Origin: Todiramphus chloris collaris
Taxonomy: Eukaryota; Chordata; Aves; Coraciiformes; Alcedinidae
Length of the DNA: 64,000 bases
Direction: 5' to 3'
Assembly (NCBI GenBank): GCA_025345505.1
Contig: JANVCC010000018.1
Location: 42,414,572 to 42,478,571, forward strand
How positions within the stretch are numbered: the first letter of the stretch is position 1; each line of letters begins with the position of its first letter. The position numbers were made by a program, and so were the translations under genes. This document shows, one piece after another, positions 49,044 through 61,587 of the stretch. The notes below the pieces were generated by a model. It saw nothing but the letters and a program-made list of their open reading frames with translations, searched no databases and was not told where the DNA came from.

Positions 49044-52000
49044 TGTACAGTGAAAACTTTACTACCTTTGACAGCTTAGTGGAAAAGACTCCGGCACCTG
49101 ATCAAAGCAGTGATTCACTGTCCGATATCAGTGAATATATGGACAGCTATCTTTTTTGGCACCTGATACATTTTAGAATATATCACCAGGAGCAGGAAGA
49201 AGAAATAGGTCATAAAAATTGAGAAAGTGATACTTATCTAATAAAGGTTCTGTGAAATCTAAGTTATATGTTTTACAAATATATTGAACAACAACAACTA
49301 GCAGAAATTCTCATCATCCAAAACATGACAAAGTAAAGGGAATGGTCATTTTATACAGGCACAAGGCAATATAAATGACCTTTATTGTATATTTAAGGTA
49401 AACAAATGACCTTTTGTGTCATATTTATTAGTTAGGAGTAAACTCTTAAAAGCAATCTGCTGTTTCACAAGAGGCTAGTGAAATTATCTCATTATCGCAG
49501 TAATGCAATTAGAAATCTCATAAGCAATCAAGCAGACAAATTTTGTACCAGCTGTAAGCAAGTAAAACAGAAAGTGACAAGTGGACCAGCAAGTAATGAA
49601 TTACAATAACCCAGGTGAGAAATAAAAGACAAATGTATGAATGTCTTGGCATCCCCAGGAGAAGTAATGTCTATAGGCTGGAAATGATCCTTGGACACTA
49701 ATAAAATGGATTTGTAACATGATTAATATAGACATCAATATAAAACCTTAGAATAAAACTTAATTTTTTGTGAAACCTGAGACTTTTGGGGAGTATTCAG
49801 GTGTCAGAGAGAACAATCTAGAACCTGTAAGTGAACTATAATCTCCATGCTTTAGAAACATGATGAGTAGGGGTTTTTTTGCTGCTGTTTATGTTTAATG
49901 TAAGAAAATTGAATGGTACCCAAACCTGCATATCACAGTACAGTTTGCACAATTTGGAGTTACAGATTCAGTGCCCCTAATCTCAGCTATGTATAATGCA
50001 GGCTGGATTGGAGTACATGGCCATAAAATACTGGTTAGAGGGCCACCCTTTCTGAGCTTTGATTGAAGCAGATGCCTTAGTTTGGGATGATTGAAATTAA
50101 ATGAAATAAAGACCACCCCAAGAATCTTAGAGAACAAGTAATAAAATTCTGTACTATTTTGTGCTGCACAATCTGAAGATAATCATTCCAATAACAGGAT
50201 AAAAGTAAATTATCTGTGTGTGAGAGCAAAATAATAATAATTTCTGAAAACATAATTTCTTTAAAATATCTGTTTTCTGCCTGAAATTGGTCCTCCAGAG
50301 CAATTATGAAAGACTGTGCAAAATATGAGTGGATGAGTAGCACTATCTGATTTTTAATTTTTTTTAAATTAAAATATCTTTCAACAGTCACTCTTGGCAA
50401 ACATGTTTAGGAAATTTCCATTTTCCATTGACTTCATAGGTCAAGTCTTGACCTTCCTGTGGGAAAAAATGTGTTCAGACGTACAAAGCTTGAATGATAT
50501 TAGTGTTTCAGTTTTCAAAGGAATTCAGGAGACTAAAGAGCAAATTCATCAAACTGCAAGCCCTGAAAATGCAAAAGAAACCTGAGTTTCTGAGCATCTT
50601 GGAGTGCCTCTCTCTCCCTGTTCTAATGCAGATAAGGAGCCTAGTATGAGGTATCCAATAACTCTGCATTACCCATATTTCTGAATGCCTAAATGTTTGT
50701 GGTTTTTTGTTTGTTTGGTTTTGTGGTATTTTTTTTGAGGTTTTTTTGTTTGGGTTTTTTTTGTGTGTTTTTTCTGACAAGTATGTATGGCTGTCTATAT
50801 ACATTTATGTGCACATGTCTGCAATGTTTGAGCTAACATTCTGTAAGTATTTTTGCAGTATCTATGTAACTTACATCATTGAAAACATAAACAGGTAAAG
50901 AAAAATGCATTATGTGTAGCAGATGCTTTGTTGATTTGTTAATACAGACCATATATTATGCGCAATGGCATCTGTAATGCAGAAAAAAAACCCCAAAATA
51001 CAAAGATACAGAGTTAGAAGAGGCAAGAACAATAAAAAAGACACAAATGACCCATGCAACATGGAGTTGAGGAAGTACTAAATGCTTATTCAAGCTTTAA
51101 CGCATATGTACTGTGATTCAGCCTTTCAATTTCAATTCAGCTTCTCTTTGGCTTAAGCTCAAATTTCTTTTTTTCTGGTTGTATCACATGTTGATTTAGA
51201 ACTGGTAGGCTTTAAAAAGAGTCTTCATTTCCTAGGGTATAATCTTAGTCTCAAGTAGATAAATATTGTGGTGAGTTGTTAAGAATAAGTGTTATTTGGA
51301 AGGGATAAAAATGTACAGGGAGGACATTTTTCAAGAATGGAAATGTTTCTGCATGACACCACTTGATGTCCTCTAGCAAGAAAGGAATAACAGTGCTGGG
51401 ACAGTATTCAAAAGCAAGTAAGCCACATCCTTAAAGAGACAGGCATTTTAGATGGGAAGCTTTTTCCTTTTTTGCAAGTGCTGGACTTCTCCCTTAACTG
51501 TAGGTTTGTCACTCTCTACTACACAGGTGTGAAATAACATAAATTTTCTAATGCCACGTAGCCACATAAGTTAGTTCTACTCTTCCATTCAACTCACAGT
51601 GACTGAAATTCACTCTTTTAGAGGGACGGAGCATAGGCTTGCATTGCCTAAAACATTGATATGAGCGCTATTTGCACTCAGGCTACTGATTTGTTATTTT
51701 CACACCAGTTTATTCCATGATTTTGATCATCAGAAAAGTGGTCTCAAAATGCAGTCTGCAGTTTCCCTTGCCTACCCTTCCTTGTACTGATATTGGAACA
51801 TATGTATACCAAAGCATGGTCTAGAATTGTTTTTCACCCAAGGCTGGTGGTGATGATGTTCAATTCCATACCAGAGAAAAAAATCATTTTGGAGTTACTC
51901 ACTTAGGCTCATTTTGACCAATTAATTCAGCTCTTTAAATATGTCTTTCTTACTTCCCAATAATAAATTTGTTATATAACATATTTTTAATAAGTCGCTT

Positions 52001-55000
52001 TAGCAACTGCAGCTGAAGCTTTAACTATAGCTCTGGGCTGTAGATCAGAGCAGCTAATTTGCCAGTCCTGTTTGACAGACAACGCCAGGACAAACTACAT
52101 GAACCTGTCTTCTATAATGTATATTAAAAATATACTAAATTCAATTAAAACAAGGTGGTATCAGATCTGTTTAATCTCAGGAATTTTTGACTTGTTTAAA
52201 GGCTTAAACCACACTTATTAAGCGTTCTTTTAAAAGGTGTGTCATTACCATTTTATTTTAATTTCCTGACATTAATTGATCCAGACTAACTGCCTTCTGA
52301 CAAATTTCAGTTTGAGATAGTGTCTTGTTTATTTATTAGTTTACTACAAAACATCAAAAATGCCCAGCAGGCTACCAAAAGCAATGATCAATCACATCTA
52401 ATCCTAGATTATGAAGTTGATTTTATCCCACTCCGTTCTTCCTCTCACCTACATGTTTTTAACTTCTTGAGTAAACTTGTGGCAACTGCCCAGAATATTT
52501 CTATATGTGCACTCATAAAGTGTTCCCACCTTTCAGTGCAGCCTCTGATCTCACCTGCAGACCTAGACATGTTTCCAACATAGGCAGAGGACAGCATTTT
52601 GGGAAGTGACAGGCAGAATTCTGCTATCATATATGCAATTTTTAATTTTTTTCCTACCTCAGTTTTCAGTCCAGAAGGAGGACTATAGCTGCTAAAGAGG
52701 AAAAAAGTATCATCAGTTTCTCTTCTAAGATAAAAACCTACTTATCCTCACAAAAGTTTTTTAATCTAGTTTTAAAACCTTCAAGGTAGAGGCTTATTTC
52801 AAAACTCCTGATAAAGATGTAGTGAATGCTATGGCTTAATAAAAAGATTTTTATTGGTTTACGTGGTATCTACAAATCACCTCCTAGATTACTTAGATTA
52901 GATGAATGAAACTAGAAGAAATAAAGGGTTAAAATAAGATGACTGTTACAGAGTTTGAGTCATTTACTCACCTGCCTAGTTAATGATAATCCAAATCTTT
53001 GAACTGAATTCTCACTGCTAAATTTTTTGAATAATCTAAGTGATGATACAAGTGACTGATAAAAAAAAAAAAGTCAGAAAAGCTGAAGGATCCTTATATA
53101 GGTGGCCATATCTCAAATTAGCTGTTATGTTTTCTAGTTCAGATTTTAACTTGATTGAGACAGTGGTACTACATCTTTTTGGATGTATTGCTGAAAAATG
53201 TGAATCATACTTCTAACTAATACAGAATCCATACAGTTCAAATATGTATGAAATGACTTTAGCAGATAAAGATAAGAAAAAAGATGAAATTGGTGGAAAA
53301 GAAGGAAAAGGTTGTAATGGCTTACAAGTAAATAACCAATAGAGCATTTAAGTGCTAAATGTAGCCGTTTTTCAAAACCTGTATCATACCGATACAAGTT
53401 TTGTAATTGAATTTTGAGCATGATAGGAATCTTAATACTTGACTATTAGATGATCCACAGCAGGAACACGTATAGAAGAACTTCTTATGTCAATGTATCT
53501 TGTCTTTTACTGCAAGCATAACATTCCTGAATTTAAGATGATGATGATCCTTTTTAAAGGTAGCTAGTTTTTGGCCTTGTCCCCTCAAAAGGCTATTTCA
53601 TGATCTTTCTTCTTTGATTAATAGAAATTTCCCTCCAGGATTTTCTGACTTAATAATGTTAAAAGCAAATATAATAAGAAAAAAAAACCAAACAAACTTC
53701 AGAATTTTGTATGATGTGTAGATTAATCCAGACTATAACAATGCAACAGTTGCTTCATTTTCTTGGGTGAAATAGGAAAACAAATTCTCCAAAACGTTTC
53801 TCTGATGTGTAGAATTTTAGAATCAGTGGCATGAAATGAACCCATAGAACAGCAGATGATACAATGAGGGCAGATCTGGAAAGGTAACTGAATTCTCTAT
53901 TCTGACATGTGAAACTAAATGGAGTTAGGGTGAACTTCAGCTGGAATGACTGTGTTAAATGTACTGTTTGAAGGAATTTGTCCATGCCTATATAATGAAA
54001 ATGGATAATCAAACTATCAGTGAGCATTTTGTAGAAGCTTGTTTATAAGTATTCAGAAGTGGTTTCATTTGAAATCTTCCAACAAGTCTTACAGCTGAAA
54101 TACTCATCTATGAACATACTTGTACTTTTATGTGTATAAAGAGACAGAAAGTTCATAGCATATCTGACACAGATATCATGAAATAGTGTGTGTGTATATA
54201 TATAAAAAAGTAAACATATGTGCCTGCAGTAGACTTACTTACATGTGGCACCCAAAGCTTGCAGAGAACAGAGCGGTAAGCTCAGTGACAATCAGTACCT
54301 TATTCATACACAACTCGCATACATTTCATCACCGAACCTTTGACTAAGAAACACACTAGCAGCTTACCAAGTCATACCCTAACGTGTCTTACTTTTGTTT
54401 GTATATGCAATAAATTTTATTTTAAACCACCTTCTGCTCAAAAAAGAATGGTATAAAATGAATATTCTCTAGAGGGAAAAAATACGCCATGAACATCACC
54501 ATACACTATCTGTGGCATTTGCAGGTGTACGCTTAGTTTTGTTAGTCTTTATAGTATACATCTTATTTTTAGCCTTTATTGTGAAATTTCTATCAGTGCT
54601 GTTTTGAGATAAAAGAAAGGCCTTTCAACAAAACTATTTCTGATGAAAAATATCTATTTTCTTCAGAAAAGATAATCTCTTTTTTTTTTTTTGCAAGAAA
54701 TTAAAATACACAATCATAGTACTTTAATTGTGTGACATCATTGTGGTATTTGACAGTATATTAATGATTAGGACCTCTACATCTCCACAACTCTGGTAAT
54801 ACATCTGATGTAGATGCTAGCTTCTCATTTCAGCAACCTGCTAAGGGAAAAACTCCTGGTGCATCATTGCACCTGCAGTGTTACCAGGGAGTTTAGATAG
54901 TGGATAGTAATCAGATTGGGACACCCAAAAATTCCACCTCAAGGAAAATAAACATTTCTGACTTCAGGATGGCTTGGTATTTAAATGGCAAATTTCCCTT

Positions 55001-55083
55001 TTCTTGTCATTTTTTAACTGAGAATGAATATGAGCCATTTGATCAGTAGAAAGGGTGGAAAAGGGAACAGTTTCTTAAAGAGC
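49044..55083. other. Six kilobases of unique AT-rich DNA, no gene seen
   Basis: Short frames only (up to 107 codons at 50077-50400 minus, no domain). It holds a T/G-rich low-complexity tract (50695-50775) and an A-run near 53059-53071. The plus/minus frames around 50508-50804 are products of the T/G tract. Confidence 0.6.
50695..50775. repeat. T/G-rich low-complexity tract
   Basis: TTTG/GTTTT words dominate for about 80 bases. On the minus strand this gives a lysine/asparagine/proline-rich chance frame. Confidence 0.85.
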
Positions 55084-55586
55084 TGTTGTGGTTTAGTCCC
55101 AGCTGTCAACTAAGCACCATGTGGTTGTTCACTCATTCCTCCTCCCAGCCCACAGAGGATGTGAAGGAGAATCAAGAGAAAAAGGTAAAACTCTGTGGGC
55201 TGAGATATGAAGAGTTTAATAGAACCACAAAAAGAGAATGGAAACAATAGTAATAAAAATAATACTAATGAAATAATATATAAAACAGGTGATGTACAAT
55301 GCAACTGCTCACTACCCAGAATCTGCTGCTGCGAGGCCCAGCTGCCAGCTCAAGCTGCTCATGCTTCCTCCAGCCAGTTCCCCCCTTATATATGTGGAGT
55401 ATGATGTCAATATGGTATTGAATATCCCACTGGTTGTTTCTGTTGTCTATCTTGGCTGTGGCCCTTCACAGCTTCTTGTGGAAATTCTCCCTATCCCAGA
55501 TGAACTCAGGACAATAGGATTACAATTTTACTGATCATCTAAGATAAATAACTTATTTTGTATAGTCTAAGCCCAAACTTATCAAC
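55084..55586 (-). mobile_element. LTR of the same avian ERV family, minus strand, diverged 5' end
   Basis: In window orientation it starts TGTTGTGGTTTAGTCCCAGC, the reverse of an ...AACCACAACA end, the same kind of end as the LTR at 43604-44174. Reading on the minus strand, the order is the conserved GGGATATTCAATACCATA and TTGACATCAT block (about 55428-55401), a TATA box (reverse of 55386-55393), and ATTAAA (reverse of 55215-55220), then a short U5. The part beyond about 55530 is strongly diverged. The border near 55586 is uncertain and I could not find a target duplication. No internal retroviral sequence is adjacent on either side. The copy looks older than the one at 43604. Confidence 0.8.
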
Positions 55587-58500
55587 CTGAAGACTATGAT
55601 GGGCTCTGCTTTATTTTCCACAACTCTAGAGACATCCGTGAGTAATGGCGATAGTCTGGTTCTCAAAAAGTTTCTCAGAGTGATGAGGAATTTTTTCTGT
55701 TAGCATTATTTGTTAGAGTACCTTCATATTGGTTTTGGTTCAGCATTGGTCTTACATTAGGTCAAGAAGTTTTACTGCGCAGCTTGCTAGTAAAGAACAG
55801 AAAAGAACATCGTTGCTGACATCAGCATGCTCCTTTAGGAAAGATTGTTAAGGAGTGAGACCAATGGCTTTAAAATATAAAACTTTGGACCTTTACAAAT
55901 TACAAATGAACGAATCAACAAGTTTAAATGTTCTGCACATTTAATCAGGGTATGAAATGAAACAATGACAAGGTAGAATGATTGGAGACAGCAGTTATCT
56001 GTCTTAATTATGATATTTAAATGCTTTCTCTTTCATGGCCCTATTTTTTAAAAATGTACAGATATACAAATTTGTAAGAACTGATAAATTATCAGCCTTT
56101 AGTAAACCCTCAATGCATTAATTTCTCTCTCACTTATACATAATTTCTTCTTGCTAAGTCCCCAGTGTTTTATTTGAGTTGCCTTATTTATTGTGAGCCA
56201 ATAATGCATTGAATTGTGTGTGCGCTGGCATATTATCTTGTTGAACCATTCAATTAAATATGATAATGTTGAACACACTGACATAGTTAAACACTCAGGT
56301 GAATGAGCAATTCACTGTGAAGTGCAGAAATATTTAAAGTAATCTGTGTGCCTTCAAGCAATCTGTTTTATGTAAAAGAACACTTCAGGACTCGGAGAAC
56401 GATATATGTCTGAAAAGACAAAAATATTGCAACTTTCAAAGCACAGCTCTCATGTCTGAAAACTGTGTCTCTTTAAATGACCCACCCTGCCCTCCAAACA
56501 AAGGACAGGAGTAATAGGCACAAAAGTAAGTTGTTACAATCTGCTTGAAATCATAATAAATGTTTTCATTCTGTAGTGAAGTTACACCAGATGTATCTGA
56601 CATGACCCTACATTTCTGGGGAATACCCCATTGCAGAGGTTTGAGGTGTTTTCTCTGAGATAATGTAAAATAAATATGTCTCTTGCCGGAACTTTTGCAC
56701 CTAAACCAACCTAATTCTCCATTGAAGGCAGCACCTGTGAAACTTAATGAGAAACTTAATGCTCAGTACATGGGGTTTCAAATGCTTATGACTAAATCAC
56801 ATCAAAACCAATTTCGTCCAGCACACTCAAAAGCACTTCTCCTTAGTGCTGTTTTCCTGCCAAATTTAAACTTTCATCCCCCAGCTGTTTTGGCTATAGA
56901 GTGATTATAAGAAAAAAAAAGTCATGGTAATTGTTTACTGTCAAGAGTGTCTTTTTCTCAGTTTTTACATGCTTGAAAAACCTAATCTGTTCTCTCCTTC
57001 AAAGTTTAGAAAAGAATATGAAAACTACAGGCAAAGTCAAACAAATGAAAAAAAAATCTGAAAAAAAAGTCCAAGATACATTGTCTGAAAGTAAAAATTT
57101 GAAAATTTCACCCTGAGTTGAAAGGTTCAAGAATTCTTGAATACTGATGTCATCAGGTTAGAATACAAACCATTATTCAATTTGATACTCAGCTATTACT
57201 TCTATTGCTATTGATTATTTTACTACTGGAGAAGTGTTGGATGGAATTCAATTGGCAGATGATCACTCGGCATTCCAGTTGGAATGAAACCAAAATTGCT
57301 GACTCCCCATTTTTTTTAATAAGTGGTGAGGTATCCCAAAGAGCTTACAAAGACCCAATGTAAAAATGGGACATTTCTTGTAAAACTGTGGGGGAAAAAA
57401 TCACTTAAATGTAACACTCAAAAGGGATTTACTTAATGATGCAAGGTCCATGATTATTTTATGATTTGTCTTAGAAGCAATGGAAATCTGCAGTTTTAAG
57501 ATAAAGTAAGAAAGGAAACCTGATGTTTCTGACTAAATATCTCTAAAATACTTTATCCTAGTCTCAAATTAAAAATTAAACCTTCAGTGAAGTAGAAGCC
57601 TATTCAAATAACTTCAGCTTTGAGTTATTTCCCACCTCTGTTTGCTGTGTCATATCACTTTTTCTCTAGAGGACGTTTTCCAACACCTTAGATATAGAGC
57701 AAGAGAGCATTAGATATAGAGAGAAGATGTTCTTCCAGCATTTCAAGGCAAACTCATGAGAAAGAGAAAGAATTTAGTCTTTGCACATGGTTTCTAAGCC
57801 GCTCAAAGCAAGTGCATTTGTTTTCCTAACCTTTTTGTGCTTAGAATGGAAAACAACTTTTCTTCTATTGGAATATAATCCACTTTTTGACCATTTGGCT
57901 ATATATTAACATTTCTGTGACACTGAAGACCTTTCTCCACTCCTTATTCAACAGCCCTTGTTCCCATACAATCTTTCTTAGAAATGCAAAACCTGGAAGG
58001 AACTTGGGGCTAAGCATCTGCACTTGCTTTAATTTGAAGGTTATACTAATCTCCGAGAATATACTGACATAATTCACTTCAGATATAACCCCTGCATAAG
58101 TATGATGGAAAAAGGTTTCACATAAATACATGCTGAAAAGAGAAAACAAGTTTGCAAACAATGATGGGGAAAGGATTCTTTCTTGAGGTGCTGGGGGAAA
58201 AAAAAAAAGAGACAGAAACAAGGGAGTTAACAGAAACATTGTATAACTAAATGACTAGTACAATAGAGGTAATGTCAACGAAGACTGTGCTTGTAACATT
58301 AAAAGCTATTTCAACTCATGTTCACTTAACTAAGATTATTTGCAAAATGTACCAGTCAACCCCTTACTATTGTGGTTTATAAATTGTAATATCATAATGT
58401 CCAGGAGTCCCAGTCACGGTGTAAACCACCATTGTGCATTGTATTGTGCAGCAAAGAAAGAAAATGTATTTTAATGCTGCCTCTGATAAATTAATGTTTT

Positions 58501-59384
58501 TGAAGTATGGCTAGATACCAACCAATTTAAATGCTCAAGCTTTTAGGAGAAATGTGTTAGACAGTCACCTCAAATAGAAACCCAAGAATTACTATATTCA
58601 ACCAATCCAAGAGTCCACTAGTTTGCTCCTGAGAACAGTATTACCTGCACTAACAAGTAGTATATGAAAAAAGAGAAAACTCTCCAAATTTCATTAGGAA
58701 AATAATAGCTATGCATTGTTTCCAATATAGTTATATTATTTCCATATTTACTTATCCTGATATCCTCTCCATAATTTGACATTAGCACATTCAGTTTTGT
58801 GCTGTTATTTTACTTGTTGCTTTTCCTATCAGTTTACATGTGTAACACTCATGCTTAATGTCTTTGGCTTCAGTGTCTGCTAGCACTGAGGCTAACTGTA
58901 TGTCATAGGAAATGGCTGAACAGGATATGCAGATGTATTAACAAGAGCCACAGAGAAATTTAATTGATGGGTCTTAATTTCATTAGTTTACCCCTTAAGG
59001 AGGGGTATAACAAGCTACAAGTATTGGCAGCATGCCAAGCATTTCTTTGGAGTGCAGTGCTAAGTTAGAGGTTCCTACATTGGTAGACCTGTGATCAAGC
59101 TCTGTGAGCTACCCGTTTGGTTTTCAGCTTAGATTTACATTCTTGTGCCATCTCCTCATAGGACAAGGTTACCATGGATGGATTCCAAATTTTCTTTTTT
59201 CCATTCCACTTCAGATCAGGCAGCACTAATAGAGCAGGATTTTTTTCTTACCACTAAATTAATGATCAGACATCTCTACTGCATCACATGAGTGAAAAAA
59301 ATGAGAGAAATTCTATTGTGACATTTTAAAATTTTCTAATCACAAGATTGATGTAACCGCTTTAAAATATTTCAGCCATTTAGT
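55587..59384. other. Unique AT-rich DNA, no gene seen
   Basis: No recognised gene or transposon. The longest frame (57865-58239 minus, 124 codons) begins with a phenylalanine/leucine-rich run from A-rich DNA and has no recognised family. A 22-bp-period direct repeat lies at 57688-57727. Confidence 0.6.
57688..57727. repeat. Short direct repeat TTAGATATAGAG, 22-bp period
   Basis: TTAGATATAGAG occurs at 57688 and again at 57710, each followed by purine-rich sequence. It is a small local duplication. Confidence 0.75.
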
Positions 59385-59842
59385 GTAGTGTGTGCAGCTT
59401 TGGGCCCCACAGCACAGGAAAGACATCAAGGTGATGGAGCACTTTCCCCATGCAGAAAGACTGAGGGAGCTCAACCTGTCCAGTGTGGGGAACGGGTATC
59501 TTCATCAGCCCTACCAGAAGCCCCCAGTTTATCTATGGGGTGGTAATCCAGAAGATTGAGCCAGGCTCTTCACAGCAGCACATTGATTGGAAGATGAGAG
59601 GAAAGGGCTTAAACTGAAATAAGAGAGGAGATAAGGAATATTTTTTCACCATGAAGACAGTAAAGTATTAGAATAAGCTGTCTGGAGAGGCAAGCTCCAT
59701 CCTTGGAAATTTTCATGACCTGATGGGACACAGCCCTGAGCAACCTGGTCTGATATTAGAGTTGACCTTGCTGTGAGTTGAAGGTTAAGTTAGAGACCTC
59801 AGGAGATCTCTTCCAACCTCAGTCTTTCTATAATGCTATGAC
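59385..59842 (+). mobile_element. CR1 LINE 3' region, diverged subfamily
   Basis: About 458 bp. CR1 landmarks are in order: CAGCTTTGGGCCCC, GACATCAAGGTGATGGAGC, GACTGAGGGAGCTCAACCTG, TTTTTCACCATGAAGACAGT, CCTGAGCAACCTGGTCTG and AGATCTCTTCCAACCTCAG, then a degraded tail TTTCTATAATGCTATGA. Wording differs from the other CR1s here, so it is a different subfamily, and the decayed tail suggests an older insertion. Confidence 0.88.
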
Positions 59843-59988
59843 CCTAAAGGAGAACAGCTTTGAAGCATGTAGCTATGCTAACAATCTCACTGAAAGATGG
59901 CACAACACAGATCTTTGTCAATATTTGAGCCTAAAGAGCCAAACAGCATAGGATAATAATTAGAAGGAGGAAATACAGGCTAAAATTT

Positions 59989-60024
59989 ATTATAATATAT
60001 TATATTATAATATATTATATAATT
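59989..60024. repeat. AT-only palindromic tandem duplication
   Basis: A 15-17 bp TATTATAATATA unit is repeated twice, and each unit is itself nearly its own reverse complement. It could extrude as a cruciform. Confidence 0.8.
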
Positions 60025-60862
60025 TTATTTGTTTAATAATGACACTTCTTCAGAAAGGAATTATGCTAGGTAAAGAGACAGGATAGACATGGCTGTATTG
60101 TATTCCTTCAGGGCACTTAACTGTGCTTGTAGATACAGCAGCTACTTTAGAGCTATCTCCATTGTCTTTGACACACTGCTTCCTTGGTCGGTGTAGGCAC
60201 ATCTAAAAAATGAGACTTCTGAAGGCATAAATGCCTATTAGTCACCTAGTGCTCTTTGAATTTCAAGGAGCGAGGTGCCCAAATGAGATTTATGCCCTCA
60301 AAAATCTTCATCTTGGCACTCTGAGAAACTGAGATAAACGGTCTTATGCCTCCAAGGCATTTAGACAGTCATGAGAACATTATCATTAGGCTTTAAGATA
60401 ATAAGTTTTTACAGTATGTTAAAATCAAGCATACTGCATTATAAGTTTAGCAAATATGATGAGGGAGGACATAAATTCATAAATTAAATAAAAAAAGACT
60501 GGTTTAAGTTCATTATGAATTTAAAATGAAAGAAAGCATTGTATGTGCCAGTAATTTATTTTTGGTGCTGTGGAAATATTGCATAAAATGTGTTTTCAGG
60601 AGGGGTTATTTGGACTTGGTCTTCTTCACTGGAACTTCAGAAAGGACCAGCATCCTGCCTGATGTTGATTAGCACAGAATATAGTTTGCTGTTTGATGAG
60701 GGACAATTATTGCACCTTTACAGACTGTTTTTAAAGTCTATTGCAAGAAACTTTTGTCTGTCAAAATCCAAGACAGATGTACATAGAAGGACCTAGAATT
60801 AACTCCAAGAGTTATGCAAATATACTTTGATAGGAAATAGTTTTCAGCTTCTTCTGTCTTGT

Positions 60863-60916
60863 TTTTCTCTTCTCTTCTCTTCTCTTCTCTTCTCTTCTCT
60901 TCTCTTCTCTTTTTTC
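60863..60916. repeat. (CTCTT)n pentamer microsatellite
   Basis: About nine perfect TTCTC/CTCTT units followed by a T run. The strand is pure pyrimidine and the opposite strand pure purine. Confidence 0.95.
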
Positions 60917-61587
60917 TTTACTCTGTGCTGCAGTGTTGGCTCATGGATAGCTAGATGTAAAGTGAGACTGACATGTTGGGTACATGGATATCAAGGATGT
61001 GGTTTCCCTAGCAACAGTAACCACATAAAAGGTCTCAGAACTTACTCATGGGACATTTCAGTTTTTCACATAAAATGAATACTGGTGGTGAATATGATTG
61101 GTTCAACAGAAGTACAGTGAAAGTATCACAGAACTGTAATACAATAAAGTATTAGACTCCTTTATTTTCTGAAACCAGATACCACACAAGAATATTGCCT
61201 TTATAACATGGCAAAGAGTATCTTGAGGATGTAAGAAGCACAAAATCAGCACAATTTTGCTGTTTAGAAAAGTCTGTAATTATTGAGCAGCAGTTTTAGC
61301 TAAAATTACAAATCTATTATCTATGTAAGCTAGAAGTGAAACTGCATCAAAATCCACATGCAGTCAGACTCACTCAGATTAAGGCATAGCACAAAATCTG
61401 TGTGCATCTCAATTTTGGTCTAGAATTGTTTCAGGTTTTTGCATCATTTGGCTCTACTTCACCTATAAATAGGGCAAATACTTGACAAAGACAAATCTCT
61501 TGGTAGAAGGGTCATGTAGTAGGTTTAAAGAGCAGGAATATAGTTATGGATTGAGATCTGGCACTGCGAGGAAAATCTGGAAGAAAA

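Larger units (their letters stand above)
59843..61587. other. Unique DNA with an AT palindrome and a pyrimidine microsatellite
   Basis: No exon is recognised. It includes a TATTATAA-type palindromic duplication (59989-60024) and a (CTCTT)n tract (60863-60916). The 83-codon plus frame at 60827-61078 contains a Ser-Leu-Leu-Phe run that is simply the translated pentamer repeat. Confidence 0.6.

Noticed and set aside
57865-58239. 124-codon minus-strand open frame with a hydrophobic start
   Set aside because: The Leu/Phe-rich start is translated A-rich DNA. The rest shows no family signature, and a second frame lies on the other strand.
60827-61078. 83-codon plus frame with a membrane-like run
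   Set aside because: The hydrophobic run is the (CTCTT)n microsatellite translated.
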